NCBI GenBank assembly: GCA_963965975.1 | Contig: OZ014413.1 | Location: 2,552,001-2,616,000 of the forward strand | Origin: Xestospongia bergquistia | Taxonomy: Eukaryota; Porifera; Demospongiae; Haplosclerida; Petrosiidae | Length of the DNA stretch: 64,000 nt | Reading direction: 5' to 3' | Part shown: piece by piece, positions 1 to 10,842 of the stretch | How the letters are laid out: the number at the start of each line of letters is the position of its first letter | Numbering within the stretch: the stretch's first letter is position 1 | Notes under the pieces: model-generated | What the model was told of the DNA's origin: nothing | The model's database searches: none | Seen by the model: only the letters and a program-made list of their open reading frames with translations | Translations under genes and position numbers: made by a program

Positions 1-44
1 GTCTAATATTTCTCATGTTTCCACTTTTTGGTCTTTTTGCAGAT

Positions 45-1338
45 ATAAAGACAGGTAGATATTTAACAATAATCACTGGTGTGTGACTTTTATTTTTGTC
101 CTGGATATTTAGTGGGTTTGCTTTAATTGTTAATGTTTCTTTAAACTTAAAACCACTTTTCTTATCATTAATATTACTATCTTCAATATTTCAATCTGTT
201 GGATATTGCAGTTTTCAATCAAATACTTTCCAATTCAATATTGATCAAGCTATTGGAGCTTCATCTGATGAACTAAGTGCTATTATATATTGGCACTTTT
301 TGAGTGCATCAATAATTTGTAGTTTTATTAAAATTGGGCAGTGTATTATTAACAAGGAAGTATTTTTTGCTGTGTCTTATGTGCTATCAGGTCTGGTAGT
401 ATCTACAGTAATTGCCAGTGACTACTTCTTTAAACACTGGTTAGATACTACACATCACATTGCTAACCCTATCAAGGTGATTGCTAAAGTACTCAACTAT
501 CCTAGAAAAAACAAGTATCCCAGAAATTGTAGTGCTTTAACCTACTGGGAGGAAGATTATCCTTAACGACTAAGATATGACTAAAGAAAGATATGGTGGG
601 CCTTTCTCAGAGGAGCAAGTAGAAAATGTCAAAACAATGCGATTAATTACATTGTTTATTTGCATCATTGGTGCTGTATATGCCAATGATATTGGATGGA
701 GAAGCTACTTTTATCCTGTTGACAAAGATACTGTAACACACTTCATTTCTTGTTTCATGTTGAATAATTCACTGACTTACGTAGTAACAGCTGTTCTATT
801 ACTCCTTTATCAACTTGTTATATATCCATGTTGTCATAAGTACATTCCTGGTATGTTAAAACGAGTTGGCTTAGGATTGGTATTTGCAGTATCTACTCCA
901 ATTAGCCATCTGATTATGTTACTCATAAAGGAACATTTCAACATAGATAGTGGTATATATGAATATATTATACCACAAACGTTGAGTGCAATATATTATA
1001 TTTTAATTATCCCTACATTGATTGAGTTCATGATGGCTCAGTCTCCACAAGAAATGAGAGGATTTATGATTGGGTTATCATATACTGCAGCAGGACTGGG
1101 TTTTGCAATTAATATTGTTTATGAACATTCATTCCAGTGTAAAGCAGTTCATTGTCAAAAAGTTAACTTTTATCTATTCAAAAGTCTGATTGTTTTTATA
1201 ATCTTTATTGTGTTCCTGATATTAGCTAAGTATTACAAGTTACGTGTGAGAGAGAATGAAGTCAACATACATGTAATAGCTGAGGAACATTACGAGAGAT
1301 ATATTGAACAGGAAGTGGAATACAGGAGGGAAATGTGA
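45..1338 (+). pseudogene. POT/SLC15-like proton-coupled peptide/histidine transporter, last coding part, broken
   Basis: The reading frame resembles the second half of POT (PTR2/SLC15A4-like) transporters, membrane proteins that import di-/tripeptides or histidine with protons. An acceptor (TTTTTGCAG) precedes about position 45. Recognisable pieces are a cytoplasmic stretch ending in YWEEDYP, then YGGPFSEEQVENVKT, several hydrophobic helices, and the family-like segment EFMMAQSPQEMRG near 1021-1062. The frame is interrupted three times: a TGA at 84-86, a TAA at 564-566 where family members usually have Ser, and an extra base near 571-575 that moves the frame to the one used from 577. All the rest is well preserved. 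It is therefore a young pseudogene or a region with sequence errors. The 5' part lies outside the window. Family call fairly sure; pseudogene status moderate. Confidence 0.7.
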
Positions 1339-1831
1339 CTATATATTCCTTGAATCAACAACTTGATATTAAGTCCATTTATTTCTACTTGCTTTCATTT
1401 TAGTGATGATTATATGTCCAATTTTCATACTCTATAAAAGTTAAAGTATTTGTTTATTTGGAAGCAACATCTTTTACTTTATCCTTGCTCATTAAAAATT
1501 TAATTGAATACTTTGTCCACAACTCATAAAAGAGGTAAAAAGATACAAATCATACAAGTCACTTGCTTCGCTTGGCTCCAGGCTCTAAATTTGTTATAAG
1601 TATTATTTTGTATTGTAAAATAATAAAAAATTGCTAGTGTGTATTTTTGTGTATTGGCAGAATCTGTAGTTTGTTTAAAAAAAGGTATATATGTCATAAC
1701 CTTTATGCATAATTTCATATTATAAAGAAGTATCATAACTAAACCTTACTAAAAGCTAAAGTGCAAGCATATAATACACTAACGTATTATATAAATAAAT
1801 ATATATATATACATCATATTATAGTTCTATT
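1339..1831. other. Intergenic, AT-rich, no gene seen
   Basis: No coding exon recognised. A short TA run lies at 1798-1811. The stretch separates the transporter remnant from the hAT element. Confidence 0.5.
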
Positions 1832-2239
1832 CATAGGGGTAGGAAAGGGGGGGGAGGGTGGGTTGAAGCCCTCCAACTTCAAATCAGGGGGGGCTAAGCC
1901 CCCCTGATTTGCACTCAATACTATTTACACAATAATACATTAGGCTGTATCTAGCTGTACCAATGACTTCTGCTACAGCGGACCGCATATTTTCAACCTT
2001 TCGCTGACTAAAAAATTACCAACAAAGTACTATGACCAAAGAACGACTAAACCATGTCATGCTGTTACATACACATTAGGACCGTACTGATAACATAAAC
2101 TTATTAGAAACAGCTAAAGAGTATGTTTCCTTTAACGACAGATGAATTAATTTTTTGGATCATTTTTGATGTTTAATATTATGATGTAACTAAATATATG
2201 GTCAGCCCCCCCAACTTAAACTTCATTCCTACCTCGCTG
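1832..2239 (+). mobile_element. Short hAT-family DNA transposon (internal-deletion derivative)
   Basis: The element is flanked by an exact 8-bp target-site duplication, GTTCTATT, at 1824-1831 and 2240-2247; 8 bp is the hAT hallmark. Its ends are imperfect inverted repeats, CATAGGGGTAGGAA at the left and, as reverse complement, CAGCGAGGTAGGAA at the right (3 mismatches in 14). Inside, 1951-2142 reads as the hAT transposase C-terminal dimerisation region (TSATADRIFSTFR, LKNYQQSTMTKERLNHVML, ETAKEYVSFNDR), with in-frame stops after FR, after LLHTH and at the end. A G/C-rich hairpin with 13-bp arms sits at 1881-1910. The catalytic core is missing, so it is non-autonomous. The encoded dimerisation module resembles the ZMYM/THAP0-type hAT relatives. 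Confidence 0.85.
1881..1910. repeat. G/C-rich perfect hairpin inside the hAT element
   Basis: The arms AAATCAGGGGGGC and GCCCCCCTGATTT are reverse complements, apart from one extra G on the left arm, around a TAA centre. This is strikingly GC-rich in an AT-rich setting. It could be a subterminal transposase-binding site or a snap-back formed at the internal deletion. Confidence 0.6.
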
Positions 2240-2386
2240 GTTCTATTTATATTTTGTATAATGATGTCTCATGCTTCACACTAGTTCTGGCTTCTTTGTG
2301 GCTTGTTTTCAATTAAAATGTAATGTGCTAATTATAATTATCTTGATCAATTGAAATATATAATAATATAATAATTGAGTTTATTG

Positions 2387-2959
2387 TTACATCATATTAC
2401 TATGAAAAATAAGAAATACTGTAGCTGCTTCTTGTCCCACTTCAGTCATTAATGTCACTCCCTTAATTTTATGATCAATGACACCCTTGACATTAATAGG
2501 AACTCCAAGGTTAGTGGCAAGTTCATCGATGTAGTCCTGGCAGTTGTTAACTAATGCTCCATGGCTGCCCATAGCTCGAAGGACTTTCAGAACTTCTGCA
2601 AAGATGTCGAATCCTGAAGAAGTGATTTCTCCAGCATATCCATTTTTTAGGTCAGGATATTTCTTTGTATCCATAACTAAGAATCGAATAATGACTTTTA
2701 TGTTGCCATCTTCCATGCGCTCTGTCTTGAGTAACTCTATCGCTAAAGCATTTTCAGTGTCTGCATGTTCAAACATAAGAGACCAGTGACCGAATGTTTT
2801 TCTTGAGAGAACGTATACACGCCAAATCATTTTTTTGTAAGCATTTGGAAATAGTGTGCAATATTTTTCAAAAAAGATTTTTGTTTCACTATCAAATAAC
2901 TTATCACTTTTAACAATGGCATCATCACTCATTGGTAGTTTCTCTTCTTTAGAGCTCAT
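2387..2959 (-). CDS. Small protein with GHW and NCQDY motifs (possible permuted papain-like / LRAT-NlpC-like fold)
   Basis: Single-exon frame of 190 residues starting at ATG 2957-2959. Two blocks stand out: FGHWSLMFEHAD (residues about 56-67) and MGSHGALVNNCQDYIDEL (about 130-147). An early His followed by a late Asn-Cys is the order expected of circularly permuted papain-like folds (LRAT, NlpC/P60), so a Cys/His thiol enzyme is possible. I infer this from motif order only. The paralogue at 12,625-13,221 keeps both blocks, which argues that they are functional. The C-terminus is mildly hydrophobic, but unlike the paralogue it has no clear membrane anchor. It could also be a non-catalytic relative. 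No signal peptide seen. Confidence 0.6.
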   Translation of the reverse strand: MSSKEEKLPMSDDAIVKSDKLFDSETKIFFEKYCTLFPNAYKKMIWRVYVLSRKTFGHWSLMFEHADTENALAIELLKTERMEDGNIKVIIRFLVMDTKKYPDLKNGYAGEITSSGFDIFAEVLKVLRAMGSHGALVNNCQDYIDELATNLGVPINVKGVIDHKIKGVTLMTEVGQEAATVFLIFHSNMM

Positions 2960-3628
2960 AGTTGGAGGTTTATTATAAGCTAAACTGACTGTATAGAGAA
3001 GCCAAACTGCTATAGTGTACTAGTGAGAGCAACTTCCATTAACTGGTATACAAGTTACTAACAGTTTCTTAGTAATTACTTGCTAGTTACATCACACAAT
3101 TAAATTAATATACACTATATTTGCAATTATCCCAGCCTTTGTTTTCAATGGTTTGACATAAAATAGCAGTCCATGATACAGGACAAATATACTATAGTTG
3201 GCAAGACATGGCTCTAAATGGTGTGAACATAAGTAGGCAACAGATTTTCCTATTAAAAGGAATTAAAAGGTGTCTTTGTTATTACAGTGCAAATGCAATT
3301 ACAATATAAACCTTCTGCTTCTACATGTATAAGATTGAATTATATACAAAATTCATTATGTGATTCTGACTGGCTGTTTATATAGGGATTCTGATATGGA
3401 TTCATGAATTCATTTTGTTTTGCTCCTTGTTTTATGTTTGTTATATAATATCATACATCAGCTAATTAAAAGAAGTTAGTATAATTAACGCCACAAGCTA
3501 TACTTTTGAATATGAGCCCTACATAGTATTATTCATATCCATAATTGGAAGAATTGATAGGTGTGGCTGTCAACCCAAGTGTGAGGGAGGGATTTAATAT
3601 TTGTTGACCTAGCACTTGAAGTTTAGAG
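2960..3628. other. Intergenic region between divergent genes
   Basis: No coding exon seen. It lies between the start of the minus-strand NCQDY gene and the start of the plus-strand TAZ-KIX-RING-HECT gene, so it should hold both promoters. I found no clear TATA or other motif. Confidence 0.5.
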
Positions 3629-5783
3629 ATGGCTGAGCGAATTCCCTCAGACGTCAGTAACGATGATGAGCCAATATCTAAAAAGCCTAAAACAAGTGAC
3701 AGCGGTAAGTACATAATCTCATGTAGATCTAGATAGCGCTGGCTACGCGAGACTAGCAAATACAATAATAGGTTTTAGTAGTATACTGGCTTGGTTATAA
3801 TTTTTTAATGCTATAAGACGACTGTTGGTCTCCTGTTACTAAAGCTTACCTCTTATTGATTACTCTGAGACATTGTAGCGTATATAATCTTAATTGTATG
3901 TTAATGTAGAGTTATCTGTGCTTAAATGTACATCAATGACTTCCATATTATAGGGCATGTTATGGTATTAGTATCATGTCATTACTTTGTGTGTAAATCA
4001 GTAAAAATAGGTGATAATAGTATAATTATAATAATATTACTAGTGTTACATACAAGGCCATGAGAGTATATGAACAGACTTACTTATACTATAATATATA
4101 ATGTGTACTCAAAGTTGGGATGCCTATTATAGCCTTATCTTAACATAAGGACAATAATACTAAACTGTCTAGTAAGATTTACGTATTTATATGCATGACT
4201 GTAATTCTATATAGTATAATTGTATATCCTGTAATAATATCATTATGTTTACAGATCTTTTTGACTTCCTGAATCTTCCAGCTGTACTTACTGAATGTGA
4301 TGATAGTGTATTTCAATTATCTAACAGTGAGACTTCAAGAGCTTATCCAAACATACCTTCACAGACCTCTGATAATAATATTCCATTCAATTCTATTGCT
4401 ATACATGGAACTGTCAGAGAGTCTTGTGCGTTATCTTCACAAGCGCATTTGGTGTCTACTTCAACAAGCACTCTTGCTATTTCATCTTTTTCGTATGGCA
4501 GTACAAATAATCATCCTATACCAACAGCAGTTTCAAATTATGGATGTTGCTATGGCGATCAGAATCCATATTCAACTACTTTAATGAGTCAGCAGTTCCC
4601 CACTCATTCTTATCTACCTCACATTTCAACACCAGTACCAAGACATATGGCACAATTCAATACTTCACACACAACGCCTTCATTTCCTAATCAAACTCAA
4701 TTCTCTCGTTCAGTGCCATATTTGGAAGATTGTCCAACAAATTCGTCTATTATTCAACAGATACAACCAAATCCATTTACTGCTGATTATAATCATATTA
4801 ATTCAGTTCCTTATGTACCAAGTACAGAAATGATAGCTCAAGCATGTCCAACTACTAGTTTATCTACAACAATACCAATTGAACTAAAAAGAGAAGATAT
4901 GTCTAATACTAATCAGGTAATATTAGTAGTATTTAGTACATTGTATTTAGCATTAATGGTGTAAATTAAAACTATACACTTTTTGAATCATTGCTTTTAA
5001 GTGTTAAGGAATTCTTTATTGTTTACACAATCAACAGTTGTCCATATAAGATATCTATAGTAGATAGTAATACCAAAACATGTGATGTAGCTAGTGAGGG
5101 AGTTATTATATGACTACATTAGTAATATTTATCAAATGTGGGCAATAGCTATGCCAACCATTTCTAAAAGTTGTGACTTTTGTTCTTTTATGGTGTAAAC
5201 AATATTAACGTATTCGTTAACTATTGTAAAGAGTTTTTTATGTCTTCTTGTTTGAGTAAAAACACTAGCATCATTGTCTATTGTTTGTTAATACAGTTAC
5301 CGAGTTGTTCTAATGATGTTGCTAGTTGTTCTGATATACTAATTGAACCAGAGAACCCTAGACTCATCCAACAACAACTTGTTTTACTGCTTCATGCTCA
5401 TCGCTGTCTACAAAGAGAAAACTGTCAAAGTAACTTCATACCCTGCTCATTACCACATTGTCGTACTATGAAGAATGTGTTAAGTCACATGACTAGTTGC
5501 CAAGCCGGTCGAGACTGCACTTGTGAGTGTTAGCTATAACCTTATACATGTGTTCACTAATATTTGATAGTCTGATGACTAATGATTTCAATGTACATTA
5601 ACATAACGAATACTACATTTTTATGGTAATAGTATATATGCATATCATATAACATATCAATTATAAACTCTCTGGTATAGCAACTTAAAAGAGAGGAGAT
5701 CCTTACTATCCAGATAATTGTGCTTTCACAATGATCAATAACTTTTAATAACAACTATGTACAAGTATAACAATAATGTTTTT

Positions 5784-5827
<44 letters not shown>

Positions 5828-8747
5828 CTACCTTTTTATAATGTCCTAGTAATCTATGTTTATATAATAAGTAACTATATGTATATGTTTTTAGTTCCAC
5901 ACTGTTGTTCATCTCGCCAAATCATTTTCCACTGGAAAAACTGTTTTCTACCTACTTGTCCAATTTGTGAACCATCAAGATCATCACCAGATACAACACT
6001 TAATTTAGAATGTCCTCCATCTTCTCAGATTTACCCAAATAATCAGAGGTGATCAAAACCCACTGTGTAATCACTGTTAATTTAGTAAATATTATTGACT
6101 AGGGACTGGCGTAATTTAGTCAATTCAGACCTACGAAACCATTTGATCAATAAAATGTAAGTTGTTATAAGTAAAGAATAGATGGACAAGAAGACTGAGA
6201 GGGTAATGAGTGAGTAAACTTTGTTAATTTTTTAGTACTGAAAACATATATCCAGAGTTTTCTTATAATCAAGTTTCTCTAGACAGTCGGATAGCTAATA
6301 TCTATAACTATGCTGTACGCACAGAAGAGTTTTTTTATGATACATCTAATACTAGAGTGCGTTATTACTGTTATTATATACAAACTGTAATGTTTATATA
6401 AATATATAGGAAGAATATTATCAGAAATTGGCTGAGAGGATCTATCAAATCAGAAAACACTTGGATGAGAGAAGAGAAGCTAGAAGAAATGGTAGGATAT
6501 AAAAAAATGAAATATAAATATAAATAATAGTATTGAAATGGTTAATATGTGGATTGTCCAATGAATGGATATGATAGATGGCTACAGTGATGGATAGATG
6601 GATGGATGATTGAAGGGACAGATGTATAAATGAACTAAGATGCCATCTATATTATTTTTGCTCTTCTATTGGATCTTCACACAATGAATGTTTCATTTAT
6701 GTCTATACAGCTACAAATAGCGACCTCTCGGGTTCACCACTTGATAGTTCCTCTGGTATTACCACACTCACAGGTCCTACTTACATGTTTATAAATTCTT
6801 CAATTCCTTCAATTAACAACAACACAACATGTCCTCAATCAGTACCAGTAACAATCAGTTGTACTTCTGCATCTTCTACTGAAACTTCATGTCCATTGTC
6901 TGACTCTTCACAAGATCTCTTATCACAACCCTCAAACACAGAAACAGAGGTATCTTTATTCCTAAGTTACTCAACAAAATCATCCATGTTAATAATGTCC
7001 TAATAAACTTACATAAAACAATTTAGAGTTGTTTTGCTTGAAAGATTATAGTTAATAGCTGAATTCTAATATTATTATTGATCATTTATAGACTTGTACT
7101 ATTTGTAAAAGTCCATTACACGGGGAACGTGGTCAAGCTCTACCATGTAGGCATGTTTTTCATTACAGTTGCATATCTCAGTGGTTTATGGTAAATAATT
7201 AAATATTAGTATAATGTGAAGTAACACTTGCTTTTTAAAGATTGTACAGGAAACCTTAACTGAATTATCACGTATGGTTAAAGAAGGTGAAACATTCTTT
7301 GAAGGAGATGATAATATAAATGAGAAACCTTCTTGTCCAAAATGTTCAGCTGATATAGACAGTGTATCAGAATTTAATGTAATATAATCTTAATATTAAA
7401 TTATAATTTTATTTTTAATCATCAGAGTCAGCAACAGTCTTCATTGCAAATACCACCACCTAATGAGTTAACTTCACATGAATCACCCTCATGTGATTTA
7501 CAGTCACATACACTCGAGTCACCTTCGCAAGAATCACATACAGAGGAAAGACCAGAGTCACTTTTACATGAATCACATTCACCTTCAAATACAGCAAGTC
7601 CACATTCTCCAGTGATGAATGAAGATTGTGATGTTTATGTAAGTATTATCGTAAAAGTAATATTTTTATTCTTTTAAAGGTTCCTCATTGTTTGAGCAAA
7701 CTGTTAGAATACTTCAACCCAGTAAAACATATTTCTATACGACGACAGCATCTTGTTGAAGATGTTTTTAAAGCATACGAAGAAGATCTTTTACTTTCTG
7801 TATCACTTTTAGAAGTAGAGTTTGAGGGAGAAGATGCTATTGATTGTGGTGGTGTGAAAAGAGATTTGTTTTGTTCATTTTGGGAGCAAATTTTAAACAA
7901 TCAAACATACAATCTATTCACTGGACACAGTGCTAAAGTTCCGGTTTTCAATCCAGCAAATGCCGAAGTTGCAGTTAAAAAATTACCAATTCTCGGTCGC
8001 ATATTATCACACTCCTATATTCTCACTGGATGTTTTCCAACATCAATATCAATTGTATCCGTGATTGGTCTCTTCTTAGGTTGTGACATTGATTTAGAAG
8101 ATGATCATCTTTTAGAAAGTTTTTTTGAATTTTTACCACCACCAGAAAGTCAATTGCTTAAAACAGCAATGACAAAATCCACTTTTACTGATGAAATCAG
8201 CGAGAGATTGCTGGACTTTTATTCTGTCAATGGTCTACCTCGTATACCGAAACCAAAAACACTTCATCAAGATATATTACATCTAGCTAAATTTATTCTT
8301 TTTGTACAACCACAAAACTGCTTTCGTTTTTTATTGTCACAACTACCTCCTTCTCATGAATCAGCTTGGTCAAGCTTAACGATTGATGATTTTATTATAA
8401 TTTACGAAGACCAGTGTGTTACTCCGAGAAAGATAGTTGATGCACTTAAACCAGATTTTGATACTCCTACACCACAGCAAGATAAGAACCTGTATTTCCT
8501 TAAGACATTTATAAGAGAGCTCTCACCTGAATACTTACACAAATTTCTTCGTTTCGTAACAGGAAGTAGTAACCTACTTGTTTCAAATATTGATGTAACA
8601 TTTCACTCAGCTTGTCAGCTCCCCAGGTCAATGACATGTAGTAACACGATTATTTTGTCAACTACCTATGACGATTATTCTACTTTCAAAAAAGACTTTC
8701 TTGCTGTTCTTGGTAACGATGATTCTTTCTTGATGTTGTCTGCTTAA
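3629..8747 (+). CDS. CBP/p300-like N-terminus with TAZ1 and KIX domains fused to RING-H2 and HECT E3 ubiquitin ligase
   Basis: Twelve exons: 3629-3704, 4255-4916, 5297-5522, 5895-6048, 6103-6156, 6236-6356, 6410-6491, 6711-6949, 7092-7190, 7241-7378 (or 7250-7378), 7426-7638, 7680-8747. All are joined by GT-AG introns in matching phase, giving 3132 coding bases and 1043 residues. In order: MAE start, basic KKPK patch and LFDFLNLP as at the start of CBP/p300; a Ser/Thr/Gln/Pro-rich region; a TAZ1 finger ([41 protein letters not shown], with all His/Cys ligand positions present); a KIX domain ([36 protein letters not shown]); a Ser-rich linker; a RING-H2 ([19 protein letters not shown], with a long insert before the last Cys pair); and a HECT domain with catalytic Cys TGT at 8637-8639 in MTCSNTIIL. 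In CBP/p300, TAZ1 and KIX bind transactivators such as CREB. Here the bromodomain-acetyltransferase half is replaced by a ligase. The role as a transcription-factor-directed nuclear E3 is inferred. Confidence 0.85.
5787..5824. repeat. (TA)n microsatellite in an intron
   Basis: Uninterrupted TA repeat inside the intron that splits the TAZ1 finger. Confidence 0.9.
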
Positions 8748-8943
8748 CCATATGTATTGTAGTTAATTGTATCAAATGTTTCAAAATACAGCACAATATA
8801 ATTATAAAATTTATTTATGTTTATTTTTATTTTCAACACTTCAGAATTTATAAATTATTGTAAAAGTTTTATTAACCATATAACTTGCCACCACCCCTCT
8901 TTTGCGGTTATGGCTGGCTAATTAGGTATTTTTAGGTTTGAAA

Positions 8944-10113
8944 ATGGCTATTGTCGTCAACAGTTCAGGCTATCGGCAGTTGGATTCTTCAAGCTTACTT
9001 TTCGCTAATCCGCACAATGACTACCATTCTTTTGTTGGCCATGCAGGAGATGATCCGCCTCCTAATGAGTTACTAAATTCTGAATGCTATAATCACTCCA
9101 TAGAGCAAATAGCACACGAAAGGACTGATATAAAATTAAGGCAAGCAATTGATGAAGATGAAACAGACTCTGAGACTTCAGCTACAGAATGTTTGCTCAA
9201 AGGTATATCAATGACATTCAATCTCTTGTAGGAAATGATAATTTGTTACATAGATCACGAACAGCAAGAGAAGAAAAACAAATCTAGGAAACCCTATGCC
9301 AGCATTCTCATTGTATTTGGTGTATCACTGGTTGTTGGTATTATAGTAACGTTGAGTATTGTGTTGACCATTTGGTTATTATCATCTAGCTCACAGCAAA
9401 GTTACAGCTTCTCTTCTTTGCCTCAACAGCGTTACAATGTGTTGCTTGATTCACAAATTAAAGGCTCATTTACAAAAGAAGCTAAGCTTTCTGTCAGTTA
9501 TGGTACTATCGATCCTATAAGTGTTTGGTTGGTTAACAAAATCCACACTAACTGGACAACTACTACAGAAAACATACCTGTTTATACTGGACAACTAACT
9601 TCTCCTTTTTATGCTCTACCAGATTCCACAATATCTATAGACATTATAAATACTATTGATTTGGCTGAAGACAATATAACATTTTCTGTACACAGACTAA
9701 ATTACATTGATCCCTACTGTAAGGAGAGCTATTTAGTTCATTCAATACCAACAATAAACTTTTATTGCCAAATACAAGATGCTGGTTTTTATGAGGTCTT
9801 TGTTGAGTCAACTAATAGCAGTAATGTTATGCAATTGATTATAGCACTACACATTAAAGGAGTTGACTTCTTAAACAGTGAAGAGTCTTGCTTACTTACA
9901 CAATCAAAGACATGCTGTTTTGACCTTCATTTTGCTAAAACATATCTTATTGCCATAAGTTTTTCTGAGCTGACGTCATTCAAGTTAGAGTTACAACTAG
10001 AACAACGTATGGAGCTTTACAGTTCTGTAGGATTAGGTTTGATTATTGCCATAATTTTATTTACTGTCTCAATTTGTATTTTATTGTGTTATAAGAAAAC
10101 ACACCAAACATAA
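8944..10113 (+). CDS. Membrane protein with two hydrophobic segments, family not recognised
   Basis: Two exons, 8944-9202 and 9254-10113, separated by a 51-bp GT-AG intron (phase 1), give about 372 residues. The first ATG is at 8944. The N-terminal ~105 residues are polar and acidic (PPPNELLN, DEDETDSETS) and end in a basic KKNKSRK stretch just before the first hydrophobic helix (SILIVFGVSLVVGIIVTLSI). A ~215-residue, N-glycosylation-motif-rich region follows, with Cys residues spaced as in an extracellular fold. A second helix (VGLGLIIAIILFTVSICILL) and a short CYKKTHQT tail end the protein. This implies cytosolic N and C termini with an exposed loop. I do not recognise the family. It converges on the next gene, whose stop is 84 bp away. 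Confidence 0.65.
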
Positions 10114-10196
10114 TCAATGTTAACAAATCAAATAACATTAATATTACTATTGTTACTGTAATTATGCAGTTAATCGTGTTCCACAACTCTTGGGAA

Positions 10197-10790
10197 TCAT
10201 TTGTTAGCTTCTTGTTCCATACAAATAGAGATTGGTATAGGAACTACAAATATTGCTCTAGACAAGTTGAATTAAAATCACATTTGTGTTACATAATAAT
10301 TAAAAATACTTACTTTTCATCAATTTTAAAGGGATCTGAAATTAACATGGTCTTAAAAGTAGCTACTAGATTTTGAACATCAGTCACACTTAGACCATAA
10401 CCAAATGAGTCATTAGTTTCCTGTCTTGGAACTGTGATTGTGATAGTAGCTGAATTGAACGGAGATCCTGGTATGGAGTGAGGATCAACATGAATGATTT
10501 GATTCTGATCAAATCGAGGACAATCAGCAAGACAAGGTGCTACATTAACTGATGTAAGAATACGACACTTCCCTTTGATTACCTAGAAGGAAAAGTAAAA
10601 TGTTCTACATTCCTTTGCAAAACATTACTTTAAAAGTATTAGTTTATTATGGGTTGAATATTTGACTTACAGAATGCAAATTTGGTAGCTTTTCCTTAAC
10701 TGTTTTCTCCAACGTTGAGCTCAATTCTCCAGAAATTAAAGCACTATTTATAGTTAAATTGATAAGAGATGATGGCCAATTGTCAGACAT
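10197..10790 (-). CDS. Unrecognised three-exon gene
   Basis: Exons 10671-10790, 10314-10582 and 10197-10257 on the minus strand join in phase (0, then 2) and end at a TGA, giving about 149 residues if ATG 10788-10790 is the start. The open frame continues 51 bp further 5' to an acceptor-like CTAG, so one more upstream exon is possible. Visible sequence includes MSDNWPSSLINLTINSALIS, CRILTSVNVAPCLADCPRFD, SPFNSATITITVPRQE, and a short last exon ending ICMEQEANK. There are four Cys in a short region and no membrane helix. No family recognised. The regular splice sites are the main support. Confidence 0.45.
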
Positions 10791-10842
10791 TGCTACAACA
10801 GCGTCAAATGTGATGAGAGTAGTTATAGGAAAGTTTAACGCC

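Noticed and set aside
4297-4584. Second-frame open stretch over the Ser/Thr-rich exon of the ligase gene
   Set aside because: It overlaps a phase-validated exon and has no initiation or splice support.
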